Shown: piece by piece, positions 56,080-64,000 of the stretch
Layout of the letters: every line of letters begins with the position of its first letter
Numbering within the stretch: position 1 is the first letter of the stretch
Assembly (NCBI RefSeq): GCF_011038655.2
Contig: NZ_CP064954.1
Location: 1,984,001-2,048,000, forward strand
Length of the DNA: 64,000 nucleotides
Reading direction: 5' to 3'
Origin: Corynebacterium lizhenjunii
GTDB lineage: Bacteria > Actinomycetota > Actinomycetes > Mycobacteriales > Mycobacteriaceae
Notes under the pieces: model-generated
Seen by the model: the letters and a program-made list of their open reading frames with translations, nothing else
The model's database searches: none
Told to the model about the DNA's origin: nothing
Position numbers and translations under genes: made by a program

Positions 56080-56742
56080 TTAATAGTGGTATAGCTTTTT
56101 CATCAGATCATTTGGAATCGAGCACAGGCTTTCTTGAGTCCCGATATACCCCAGCGCGATGACCCCTACCACCACCGTGCCAACGGCAGTCTCCAACGCA
56201 GTATCACAAATGGGCCCCCGCAGCTCATTAGTGGGAATCATAGTCACCGATCCTGGCAACGCATCCGGGACCTCGACAACCTCTGAGTTAATGCTAGTAA
56301 GGGAATCCATCCCCGTCTTCCACGAAGACAGCGTCAGGTCCATCCCCTCATGGCTACCATCATCGACTTGACAGAAATATGGTTCGTACGTTGTCCCCGC
56401 TGCGTCCACCCGCTTGAGTCCCAGCTGCTCAAACACCTCGTCTGGGATGTCCTCGCAAGGTTTGAAGGGCTTGTAGCCTGGCGCGTTCGGGTCGAAGGTC
56501 CCCGGCGGAGGCATGGTGAAACCAATCGGGGCACCACCAGATCCCGTTGCTTCCTGGCCCCCAGTCACGGCCGTGGCGGAAGGCGGGGCATCGGCAGACA
56601 CAGCTGCTCCCTGGCCACCTGCCACGGCAGAAGTCGATTCAGCGACGGCCGGTACCGCATGGTCTTGACCAGCAGGCCCAGCGCAGGCAGCAAGTGCTAA
56701 CAAGCTCGCGGCTCCGGCGGTTAGGCTCAACGGCAGTCGCAT
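56080..56742 (-). CDS. DUF3558-type lipoprotein, copy 2
   Basis: 220 residues. Lipoprotein signal with Cys20 in LALAAC, a Ser/Ala/Gly linker with a dispersed-word core (56588, SADAPPS), then PGYKPFKPCEDIPDEV, the same motif as copy 1. After it the sequences diverge (here FEQLGLKRVDAAGTTYEPYF). First gene of the five-gene run ending with the DUF559 gene. Surface-anchored, partner of the large protein that follows (inference from pairing). Confidence 0.83.
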   Translation of the reverse strand: MRLPLSLTAGAASLLALAACAGPAGQDHAVPAVAESTSAVAGGQGAAVSADAPPSATAVTGGQEATGSGGAPIGFTMPPPGTFDPNAPGYKPFKPCEDIPDEVFEQLGLKRVDAAGTTYEPYFCQVDDGSHEGMDLTLSSWKTGMDSLTSINSEVVEVPDALPGSVTMIPTNELRGPICDTALETAVGTVVVGVIALGYIGTQESLCSIPNDLMKKLYHY

Positions 56743-56893
56743 GGTCGCTCCTTGAAGTGCTCGTCCAATATCGCATGAGGCGAGACCTAAGCCGGTTGTG
56801 CGGAAGAACCCCCCTCATGGAAAAACATCATGCCCCACAGACGCCCGTTTGTCACCCCCTTTTGCCAAAAGTTTTTTACGCCCCACCCGGCGG

Positions 56894-56959
56894 TGACGCA
56901 TCTTCTGCGCGAAGGGCCCACCTCGAAAAACTGAGCCCTTCCGCGCAGAAAACGCGCCA
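56894..56959. repeat. 66-bp hairpin element, copy 2
   Basis: Imperfect arms (15 of 18 outer positions pair) around GAAAAACTGAGC. Its reverse complement shares 30 consecutive nt with copy 1 at 50961, beginning TTTTCTGCGCGGAAGGG. It lies in the 269-bp spacer between the lipoprotein gene and the permease gene; the spacer otherwise shows no gene. Confidence 0.8.
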
Positions 56960-57011
56960 CACTCCGCCCGAAGCCCCCGAAACCCCCGGAACCCCCGAAG
57001 CCCCCGCGGGC

Positions 57012-58295
57012 CTACGCCCACCCGGCGGGCACCAGGCCCAGAATCGACACCACGGAGTACACGAACGCCAGGAAGTACACCACGATGATCGTGCCTTGAA
57101 TAACCGGGTGCGCCAGGCGGCCGACGTCCCAGCCGGGGTCGCGGTCGCCCGAGCGCCGCGCGGCGTGGAGCAACATGACCGGGATAATCGACATAATTGC
57201 CCCGGCAAAACCACCAGCGTAGGATAGCGCGGCCACGAACCCACCAAGGCCAGCTAGGGAAATCGCCAGCGGCGGCACTACGGTCAGCGCCACGGCAATG
57301 CCGCGCTCACGCGCCGCACCAGCCCAGTGGAAAATGTCGAGCACATTGCGCATGGTGGTAAACCCAATGGCCAAAAAGGACGTCAGCATCGCGGCCAGGG
57401 CAAAGATGTTGGCCAGGTAGTAGGCCACGGGGCCTAGGGCCTCGCCCCAGGCGATGGTCACTACCTCGGTAACGTCCATGCCCAGCAAGCCCAGCGCGGC
57501 GAAGGGCACCAGCGCGAGGGTAAAGCCGGTAATGACCATGCCCAGCACAATCGCGCGGGCGGTCTCGCGCGGCTTGGTGGGGTCCATGCCTTGGACCAGT
57601 TCCGGAACCACGTACTGCGCCAGGAAGGAAAACACCGCCAAGTTCAAAATCGGCACAATATAAAATGGGTGCAGCACCAGCAGGTTCTCTGCCTTAATGC
57701 CGGGGCCCAGGATGGTCCACCCGCACAGCACCGCAATAATAATGGCCATGCCGGCGGTAATCGCGCCTTCGGTCGCGCCGGTGGTGTGCAGCCCGCGGTA
57801 CATCACCCAAGAACCGAACCCGAAGAAAATCAGCGTGCCCACCAGCGGCGGCAGGCCGAAGATGTTGTGTATCAGGTCCCCGGAGCCGGAGGCGTAGGCG
57901 ATCAGCGCGCCGATGCCGTTGACAATAATCGCCACAAACACCAGCCAGCGCCCCCATTGCCCCAGGTAGTGCTCCGCCAGTCCGGAGACCTGCAGCGGCG
58001 CCCGGGTGCGCATGGCGGTTTCCGCCACGTAGAGCATGGAAATGGTGGTCAGCGTGCCGGCCACCAGCAGCGCAATAATTAGCGCCACAAAGCCGCCGTT
58101 GCGCGCGGCATAGGGAATGGACAAAATCCCGGCACCGATGTTGGTGCCAAAAATCAGTGCGATGCCCTGCACAAATGTCAGCGCCGGCTTGTGCGCGGCC
58201 GCGGCAATGCTGTCCGGAACTCCCGGAACTTCCGAAGCTCCCGGCGCGCCAGCGTCGCCCGGGCCTGCGGGGGTTGCAGAACTGTGTGTAGTCAT
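57012..58295 (-). CDS. Amino-acid permease in the gab cluster
   Basis: 427 residues, about eleven transmembrane helices. GIALIFGTNIGAGILSIPYAA is the opening of AAAP/HAAAP-type amino-acid permeases. In C. glutamicum a GABA permease gene follows gabT-gabD, so GABA import is a reasonable guess, although this protein looks more like the aromatic/Ser-Thr permease branch than GabP. Start 58295 has GGAGG 5 nt upstream. It is separated from gabD by 178 bp that contain a dispersed-word copy. Confidence 0.83.
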   Translation of the reverse strand: MTTHSSATPAGPGDAGAPGASEVPGVPDSIAAAAHKPALTFVQGIALIFGTNIGAGILSIPYAARNGGFVALIIALLVAGTLTTISMLYVAETAMRTRAPLQVSGLAEHYLGQWGRWLVFVAIIVNGIGALIAYASGSGDLIHNIFGLPPLVGTLIFFGFGSWVMYRGLHTTGATEGAITAGMAIIIAVLCGWTILGPGIKAENLLVLHPFYIVPILNLAVFSFLAQYVVPELVQGMDPTKPRETARAIVLGMVITGFTLALVPFAALGLLGMDVTEVVTIAWGEALGPVAYYLANIFALAAMLTSFLAIGFTTMRNVLDIFHWAGAARERGIAVALTVVPPLAISLAGLGGFVAALSYAGGFAGAIMSIIPVMLLHAARRSGDRDPGWDVGRLAHPVIQGTIIVVYFLAFVYSVVSILGLVPAGWA

Positions 58296-58376
58296 TGTTG
58301 CCTCCACTCGTAGAGATAGAAAAGAGGCCGAGGAGGGTGGTCCTCGGCCGGGGGCACCAGCACAAGCTCTGCCTTA

Positions 58377-58389
58377 GCTTGCCGATGCC
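58377..58389 (-). repeat. Dispersed word, exact intergenic copy
   Basis: GCTTGCCGATGCC followed by CCC, between gabD and the permease gene. Confidence 0.85.
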
Positions 58390-58473
58390 CCCTTACGCTC
58401 ACCGTCGCCGCCAGTTAAGGCGACCCAGCGGCCCAGCAGGCCGGTCAAGACGGCCCTGCAGGCCGGTTATCGG

Positions 58474-59955
58474 TTAAGGCTTGGCGATGTAGCGCACGGA
58501 GATGTATTCCTCAATGCCCTCGGCGCCGCCTTCGCGGCCGAAGCCGGACTGCTTGATGCCACCGAAGGGTGCGGCGGCATCGGAAATGGCGGCACGGTTG
58601 ATGCCCACCATGCCGGCCTCCAGGGCGTGCGCCAGGTAGTCGGCGGTGTGGACGTTCTCAGTAAAGGCGTAGGCTGCCAGGCCAAACTCGGTGTCATTGG
58701 CCTTGGCCACGCCCTCTTCGAGGGTGGCGAAGGTGGTGACGGTGGCCACGGGGCCGAAGATTTCCTGGCGGAGGATATCGGCGTCATCGGCAAGCTGAGC
58801 CAAAACGGTGGCCGGGTAGAAGTAGCCGGTGCCCTCAGGCACGGAGCCACCGGTGGTAGCCACAGCACCTTGGGCCAGGGCGCCGGAGACCAGCTCAGCG
58901 ACGGCATCGCGCTGCTTGGCGCTAATCAGCGGGCCCAGGGTCACGCCGTCTTCCAGGCCGTGGCCCACGGTGACGGCGGCCATCTGCTCGGTCAGGCGCT
59001 GGGTGAACTCTTCGGCCAGGGACTCATGCACAATGAAGCGGTTGGCGGCAATGCAGGCCTCGCCGCCGTTGCGCATCTTGGCCTGCATGGCACAGCCGAG
59101 CACCAGGTCTAGGTCGGCGTCCTCGCACACCAGGAATGGCGCGTTGCCGCCCAGTTCCATGGAGGTGCGCTGCAGGTTATCGGCAGACTGGCGCACTAGG
59201 ACCTTGCCCACGCCGGTGGAGCCGGTGAAGGTGACCTTGCGCAGGCGGGCATCGGCCATGAGCTCCTCAGATAGCGCCGAGGACTTGCGGGTGGTGATGA
59301 TAGAAAACACCCCAGCTGGTGCGTCATGCTCGGCGAGTACCTCTGCCAGCACCTGGCCAAAGAGCAGCATGGTCAGCGGGGTTTCCGCTGCGGGTTTCAC
59401 AATGACGGTGCAGCCGGCAGCCAACGCGGGGGCAATTTTGCGGGTGGCCATGGCCAGCGGGAAGTTCCACGGGGTAATGGCCAGCACCGGGCCCACGGGG
59501 GTGTGCGAGACGGTAATGGAGCCATTGCCGGCCGGGGATTGCGAGTAGCGCCCGGGGATGCGCACGGCTTCCTCCGCAAACCAGCGAATGTACTCCGCAC
59601 CGTAGGCGACCTCACCGAGGGCCTCGGCGTAGGGCTTGCCCATTTCCAAGGTCATCACGCGAGCGAAGTCTTCCTTGCGGGCGGTCACGCGCTCAAATAC
59701 CTCATGCAGGATGATGGAGCGCTCGCGCGGGGGTACTGCCGCCCATTGGCTTTGGCTTGCCGATGCCCCCTCCAGTGCCGCCATCCAGTCTTCCGAGCGT
59801 CCATCGGCAACCTTGGCCAGGACCTGCTCGGTGGCGGGGTCCAGGACCTCGAAGGTTTCCCCACCGGTGGCATCGACATTCTTGCCGCCTAGCCACAGGC
59901 CGGTGGGCAGGGAGTCCAGCAGGTCTTGGACGGGTGCGTAATCAAACTCTGCCAT
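58474..59955 (-). CDS. gabD: Succinate-semialdehyde dehydrogenase
   Basis: 493 residues, ALDH superfamily of GabD type. ITPWNFPLAMATRKIAPALAAG, GSTGVGKVLV, Glu in ELGGNAPFLV and catalytic Cys in NGGEACIAANRF are intact. It oxidises succinate semialdehyde to succinate. It follows gabT by 34 nt on the same strand. Exact dispersed-word copy at 59755 (GASASQS) and a near-copy at 58783 (QLADDAD), in opposite senses within one gene. Confidence 0.92.
   Translation of the reverse strand: MAEFDYAPVQDLLDSLPTGLWLGGKNVDATGGETFEVLDPATEQVLAKVADGRSEDWMAALEGASASQSQWAAVPPRERSIILHEVFERVTARKEDFARVMTLEMGKPYAEALGEVAYGAEYIRWFAEEAVRIPGRYSQSPAGNGSITVSHTPVGPVLAITPWNFPLAMATRKIAPALAAGCTVIVKPAAETPLTMLLFGQVLAEVLAEHDAPAGVFSIITTRKSSALSEELMADARLRKVTFTGSTGVGKVLVRQSADNLQRTSMELGGNAPFLVCEDADLDLVLGCAMQAKMRNGGEACIAANRFIVHESLAEEFTQRLTEQMAAVTVGHGLEDGVTLGPLISAKQRDAVAELVSGALAQGAVATTGGSVPEGTGYFYPATVLAQLADDADILRQEIFGPVATVTTFATLEEGVAKANDTEFGLAAYAFTENVHTADYLAHALEAGMVGINRAAISDAAAPFGGIKQSGFGREGGAEGIEEYISVRYIAKP
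59755..59767 (-). repeat. Dispersed word, exact copy
   Basis: In gabD, followed by CCCC; on the gene strand read as Ala-Ser-Ala-Ser. Confidence 0.85.
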
Positions 59956-59989
59956 AGTGTTGTCCTTACTTACTCGCTACTTGTATTCG

Positions 59990-61318
59990 CTACTTGTATT
60001 CGTTGAACTGCTTGACCACGACCTGCAGGGCCTCGCGCCACAGGTCCTCCGGGATGGCCAGGGAGGGCAGGAAGCGGATGACGTTGTGGTCCAGGCCGCA
60101 GGTCAAAATCAGCACGCCTTCAGCCTTGGCACCGGCGGCAATCTGGTGGACCAGCTCAGAGTCTGGCTCGCCTTCGGCGGTGACAAACTCCAGGGCCAAC
60201 ATTGCGCCGCGGCCGCGGAACTCGGCCACGCGCTCGTCCTCCAGGATGGGGGCGAGTTCTTCGCGGGCAATCTTTTCCAGGTTGAGCGCGCGGGCGCCGA
60301 AGTCCTTCTCCTCGAATTCCTTCAGGGTAGCCAGGGCGGCAGCACAGGCGACGGGGTTGCCGGTGTAGGTACCACCCAGGCCGCCGGGCTGCGGGGCATC
60401 CATGATTTCAGCGCGCCCAGTCACCGCAGACAGCGGCATGCCAGAGGCCACACCCTTGGCGATGGTGACCATATCCGGCACCACGCCCTCATGGTCGGAG
60501 GCAAACCAGGTGCCAGTGCGCATCATGCCCGCCTGGATTTCATCGACAATAAAGACCACGTCATTGTCATTGCACCACTTCTGGATGGCCGGCAAGTAGC
60601 CCTCCGCCGGGACCACAAAGCCGCCCTCACCCTGGATGGGCTCTGCTACCACGCAGGCCAGGTTGGCTGCGCCGACTTCCTGCTCAATCATGGTGATGGT
60701 GCGCTTGGCGGCCTCTGCACCGGTTAGGCCATCGCGCAGCGGGTAGGACATGGGTGCGCGGTAGATTTCCGGGGCAAAGGGGCCAAAGCCATTCTTGTAG
60801 GGCGACTGCTTGGCCGTCATGGCCATGGTCAAGTTGGTGCGGCCGTGGAAGGCGCGGTCCATGACCACCACGCCGCGCTTGCCGGTGTAGTTTCGCGCAA
60901 TCTTCACGGCGTTTTCTACTGCTTCTGCACCAGAGTTGAACAGGGCGGTCTTCTTCGGGTGGTCACCCGGGGTGAGCTCGTTGAGCTTTTCTGCTACCTC
61001 CACGTAGGACTCGTACGGGGAGATAGTGAAGGAGGTGTGGGTAAAGTGCGCCACGGCTTCCTGGACGGCCTTGACCACCGCGGGGTTGGAGGCGCCTGCA
61101 GAGGTAACTGCAATACCGGAAGCCAGGTCGATGAAGCGGTTGCCGTCGGCATCGGCAAGAATGCCACCGTCAGCATCTACGACGTAGCCAGGCAGTGCCG
61201 GGGCCATGCCAGCGGGCAGGGCGTTCTTGCGGCGCTCATCCAGCGCGGCACTGACCGGGCCGGGGACCTGCTGGCCCAGGTGGCGGGACTGTTCAATGCG
61301 GTACTCGAGTTCAGACAT
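59990..61318 (-). CDS. gabT: 4-aminobutyrate aminotransferase
   Basis: 442 residues, class III aminotransferase. FNSGAEAVENAVKIAR, DRAFHGRTNLTMAMT, VDEIQAGMMRTG and the PLP-lysine segment TIAKGVASGMPLSAV are intact and typical of GabT. It moves the amino group of GABA to 2-oxoglutarate, giving succinate semialdehyde and glutamate. Start 61318 has AAAGGAGAG upstream; the open frame continues upstream without resemblance. Divergent from the PucR-type regulator. Confidence 0.93.
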   Translation of the reverse strand: MSELEYRIEQSRHLGQQVPGPVSAALDERRKNALPAGMAPALPGYVVDADGGILADADGNRFIDLASGIAVTSAGASNPAVVKAVQEAVAHFTHTSFTISPYESYVEVAEKLNELTPGDHPKKTALFNSGAEAVENAVKIARNYTGKRGVVVMDRAFHGRTNLTMAMTAKQSPYKNGFGPFAPEIYRAPMSYPLRDGLTGAEAAKRTITMIEQEVGAANLACVVAEPIQGEGGFVVPAEGYLPAIQKWCNDNDVVFIVDEIQAGMMRTGTWFASDHEGVVPDMVTIAKGVASGMPLSAVTGRAEIMDAPQPGGLGGTYTGNPVACAAALATLKEFEEKDFGARALNLEKIAREELAPILEDERVAEFRGRGAMLALEFVTAEGEPDSELVHQIAAGAKAEGVLILTCGLDHNVIRFLPSLAIPEDLWREALQVVVKQFNEYK

Positions 61319-61557
61319 GCGCTCTCCTTTGTTAGCGATTTCAGCAATGGACTGCCCATATTGTGAGCCGGCACACCAGCCTGGCGATATGGCCGCAGCG
61401 TATAAATTTTCCGCCCGATGCTGTTTACTATGTATAGTGACAGCGCCGCGCCAGCCGCCCTCCCCGGCACACCCCTGCACCAGTCCCGCCCGCACACCCC
61501 CCGGCGCCAGTCCCGCCCGCACACCCCAGCCCCACCCGGCACCCTCAGGAGCACCCC
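61319..61557. promoter_or_regulatory. gabT/gabR divergent control region
   Basis: 239 bp. An AT-rich segment (61400-61440) holds a minus-strand TTATAC and a plus-strand TATAGT, plausible -10 boxes. The remainder has a CCCGCACACCCC repeat before the regulator's AGGAG. No operator palindrome stood out. Confidence 0.35.
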
Positions 61558-63072
61558 ATGACCGACATCGCCTTCCACTGGCTGTTTAACCAACGCGCCC
61601 TGGGCCTGCGCCCGCTGAACACCGCCCAGCCAACGTTTTCAACCATCCACGCCTCTGAACTGGCCGATCCCACCGAATTCACCGCCCCCGGCGCCATTAT
61701 CCTCACCCTGGGCCTGGCCTTCGAGCAGCACCCAGACGGCTTCGAGCGTTACTGCGCCGCGCTGGCCAGCGCCAACGTCGCCGGAATCGGCTTTGGCACC
61801 GGCCTGACCTTTGCCACAGTCCCGCCCCAGCTGCTCGCCGCGGCCACCCGCCACCACCTGACCCTCTTCGAAGTCCCCCGCGCCACCGCATTTATTGCGA
61901 TTATGGGCGCGGTCACTGCGGAACAAACCCGCCTGGACAACAACGCCCAGTTCGCCCTGCACCGCCAGCAAGAACGCCTCAACCAGGCGGCCCACGGTGG
62001 GATTGAGGCGCTTACCGCCCAGGCCTCCCAGGAGCTCAAGGCCGCAGTCGCCCTGGCCAGCAACTCCGGTGCGGCGGTGGCACGCCGGGACTTCCGCGGC
62101 ATCGACGCCACCCCCGCTGCCGTGGAGGCCGCCGCGCAGACCGGGCGTTCTGCTGGCGCCCGGGCCACCACCACCCGCGATGGCCAACGCCTGGCCACCA
62201 TAACCTCGGTCTTTCCCGCCCCCGGCCAGCGCCGCTTTGCCCTGGCGGTCTCGCGCGCAGAGAAGTTCGATTCTTATGCCCGCGCGCTTATCCGCCACCT
62301 AGCTGGCCTGGCGGGCCTGTTGCTCCAGCACCCCGATGCCGCCGCCCAGACCCTGCTTGGCGCCCTAACGCTATCTACCCAGCTAACCAGCCCGCAGGAC
62401 CCCCTCCAGCACACCGCACTCAAGGCCGCGTGGAATACGGTGGCCAGCCGCGGGGAGGTCACCGCCCTGGCTGTGGCCGCAGACTCCCCCGCGCGGCTGT
62501 CACGCTGCTTAATCCAGCTCTCCCAGGCCGCCACCCGCACCGGCGTTGCCTACTTTGCCCTCCCCCTTGCCCAGGACAGCGCTGCCCTCATTGCTCTTCC
62601 CCCCACTGCCACCATCTCCCCCACCCAGCTCTTTGGCCGCCTGGCACCCCACCTGCGCATCTCCATCCTGCCTGCCACCGCCTACACGGAGCTCACCCAG
62701 CCCCGCCTCAATGCCCTGCTCACCCACGCCCGCTCCTTGCCCCAAGGTGCAGCTGAGTCTTACGATGCCTCCGCCCCCTCCTGGCTTGCCTCCCCCCACG
62801 TCCACGCCGCCCTGTCCACCCGTCGTGCCGCCACCACCGACATCCTGCGCGCCCACGATGCCACCCACGGCACCGAACTCCTGCGCACCCTGCGCACCTA
62901 CCTGGTAGCCGGGGCCAACCTAGCCACCGCCGCCGCCGAGCTGGGCCTACACCGCCACACCATCCGCGCCCGCATAGACAAAATCCAGACCCTCTGCCAC
63001 GCAGACCTAACCAACCCCATCACCCGTGCCGAGCTGCTTCTGCTGAGCGTCGAACCGGACGCGGCGGGCTAG
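61558..63072 (+). CDS. gabR: PucR family regulator of the gab genes
   Basis: 504 residues. An N-terminal PucR-type sensory domain (FSTIHASELADPTEFTAPGAII, then GIGFGTGLTF) and a C-terminal PucR helix-turn-helix (TYLVAGANLATAAAELGLHRHTIRARI). In C. glutamicum a PucR-type activator divergent from gabTDP controls GABA use; same arrangement here. The symbol rests on this synteny. AGGAG lies 7 nt before the ATG. Confidence 0.85.
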   Translation: MTDIAFHWLFNQRALGLRPLNTAQPTFSTIHASELADPTEFTAPGAIILTLGLAFEQHPDGFERYCAALASANVAGIGFGTGLTFATVPPQLLAAATRHHLTLFEVPRATAFIAIMGAVTAEQTRLDNNAQFALHRQQERLNQAAHGGIEALTAQASQELKAAVALASNSGAAVARRDFRGIDATPAAVEAAAQTGRSAGARATTTRDGQRLATITSVFPAPGQRRFALAVSRAEKFDSYARALIRHLAGLAGLLLQHPDAAAQTLLGALTLSTQLTSPQDPLQHTALKAAWNTVASRGEVTALAVAADSPARLSRCLIQLSQAATRTGVAYFALPLAQDSAALIALPPTATISPTQLFGRLAPHLRISILPATAYTELTQPRLNALLTHARSLPQGAAESYDASAPSWLASPHVHAALSTRRAATTDILRAHDATHGTELLRTLRTYLVAGANLATAAAELGLHRHTIRARIDKIQTLCHADLTNPITRAELLLLSVEPDAAG

Positions 63073-63137
63073 GCTGCCCCATTGGGCCCGTTGGTCACTC
63101 GCACACGCACGAGTACCAACCGAAACCGGGATCCCAT

Positions 63138-63467
63138 CTACTGCGTGGATGGGCCCCAGAGATTCTCACGCTCCCGAAAGCTCTTCGCTCGACTTTTAAC
63201 CCACACGAAAGTCAGGGGTGCAGCAATTACTACCCCACCGATCCAGGGGACTACATCACTCCAATTCAGCAGGTGACCCCGGCCCAGCGAAATGAAGAAC
63301 GCAAAGATGGTGGCCACAACCACTAAGCACGAGACACCGGCAATAAACAGCCGGAGGCGATATCTTTTCAGAGAAACCACGTCGTAAACCTCCGCGAGAT
63401 AGTGGCTGTGCGGCGAGTATACGTGAAGTTCGGCCTCTCCATCCTGCTCACCTCGACCTCCGCCCAC
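63138..63467 (-). CDS. Small two-helix membrane protein
   Basis: 109 residues from a GTG start. Two hydrophobic helices (LFIAGVSCLVVVATIFAFFI and VVPWIGGVVIAAPLTFVWV) with a basic C-terminus. No family recognised. Lower GC than neighbours. The start is uncertain as no ATG is available in frame near the beginning. Confidence 0.55.
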   Translation of the reverse strand: MGGGRGEQDGEAELHVYSPHSHYLAEVYDVVSLKRYRLRLFIAGVSCLVVVATIFAFFISLGRGHLLNWSDVVPWIGGVVIAAPLTFVWVKSRAKSFRERENLWGPSTQ

Positions 63468-63832
63468 GGCACTTGACGCTGGTGCGTATACACGATAGCG
63501 TGGACCGCGTAGAGATTGCCGCTTGTAAGCAACTCCACATTGCCAGAAACCCCGTTTAATCGGGGTTTCTGTGCGTCTGCAGCCAGATCCGCTGTCTGCC
63601 AGTTGCCCGAATGTCCAACAAGCTGTGGTAACCCCGGCGGAGACTACAGTCTGTGGTGTGCTGGATTGTCGGACCTAAACCCAAACGCCAGCCTGGCTAT
63701 ACAACGCCGGGTTGGCGACCCTACCAACATCCCGGAACACCACCCCGACCAACTTCCCGGGACACCACAGGAGCAGCTAATAGGTAAATAATACGGAAAA
63801 GAGGTCCGTCACCTGAAACCCCGTCCGTACCG
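63468..63832. other. Intergenic, lower GC, no supported gene
   Basis: 365 bp with a strong hairpin at 63545. A 91-residue plus-strand open frame crosses it but has stem-loop sequence inside its start region and no family resemblance. Confidence 0.4.
63545..63570. terminator. Strong stem-loop
   Basis: AGAAACCCCG and CGGGGTTTCT form a perfect 10-bp stem around TTTAAT. Such A-rich/T-rich flanked stems act as terminators in either direction; which transcript it ends is not clear. Confidence 0.55.
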
Positions 63833-64000
63833 CTATGAAGTCACTGGGCGTTCATCATTCACCTCTGGTATTACAGTCAATCGCTGAACACCACCTTGGT
63901 TGATGAGGTCCTGCGCGAAACTACTGACAATCGGCAACAGCTCATTCACCTCCGCGAGCGGTGCCAAATCAGTCGTAATCGGCTGAAATCTCGATATAGG
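63833..64000 (-). CDS. 3' end of an unidentified gene
   Basis: The minus strand is open for 55 codons from the window edge to a TAG at 63833-63835, ending VIPEVNDERPVTS. The composition is protein-like (FQPITTDLAPLAEVNELLP) but no family is recognised, and the gene's start is beyond the window. Confidence 0.4.
   Translation of the reverse strand, partial: PISRFQPITTDLAPLAEVNELLPIVSSFAQDLINQGGVQRLTVIPEVNDERPVTS

Noticed and set aside
63516..63791. 91-codon plus-strand open frame near the right end
   Set aside because: Its first third crosses a perfect terminator-like hairpin and it has no ribosome-binding site or family resemblance.

Overview
The window looks like a chromosomal segment of a high-GC Corynebacterium. 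Support comes from a DtxR-type iron box, monomeric NADP isocitrate dehydrogenase, pdxST with a divergent MocR regulator, a SigK/RskA pair beside a DipZ-like protein, gabT-gabD with a divergent PucR-type regulator, DUF3558-type lipoproteins, and several promoters whose -10 box sits 6-10 nt before the start codon (leaderless style). No rRNA, tRNA or CRISPR array was recognised.

Layout. 1-9 kb: 5' end of upp, a small helical protein with an NlpC/P60 hydrolase, a duplicated-domain protein, an esterase, a catalytically stripped adenosine deaminase homologue, a D,D-carboxypeptidase, an RDD protein, a YhjD-like protein and trpS. 9-28 kb: two nearly identical HNH endonuclease genes in inverted orientation flank about 16 kb that holds a TRIC-like channel, exonuclease III, an MFS exporter, a DtxR-box iron-siderophore uptake operon (binding lipoprotein, two permeases, ATPase, siderophore-interacting protein), icd, an M3 peptidase and a SulP transporter. 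28-30 kb: an IS1634-type element framed by perfect 122-bp direct repeats at the 3' end of ppc. 30-36 kb: ppc, pdxT, pdxS, pdxR. 36-39 kb: rskA, sigK, a Met-rich lipoprotein and dipZ, with candidate SigK promoters. 39-42 kb: metY-metX. 42-44 kb: an orphan RelB-type antitoxin and a DUF262/DUF1524 restriction-like gene. 44-51 kb: TetR regulator with a clear palindromic operator, putrescine oxidase, universal stress protein, APC permease and aldehyde dehydrogenase. 51-57 kb: a DUF559 protein and a tandem duplication of a module made of a DUF3558-type lipoprotein and a ~580-aa Gly-rich protein, flanked by two related hairpin elements. 57-63 kb: permease, gabD, gabT and divergent pucR/gabR. 63-64 kb: a small membrane protein and the 3' end of an unidentified gene.

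How the genes fit. Puo, the 49.4-kb aldehyde dehydrogenase, GabT and GabD together form a complete putrescine to GABA to succinate route. The iron operon is a self-contained ferric-siderophore importer with its reductase. SigK/RskA, DipZ and the Met-rich lipoprotein form a putative envelope redox regulon.

The most striking non-genic signal is a dispersed DNA word, core GGCATCGGC extended to GGCATCGGCAAGC. It occurs in both orientations, in three different reading frames inside genes, and between genes: 12 exact 13-mers and about 40 exact 9-mers by eye. It behaves as a DNA-level signal rather than a protein motif.
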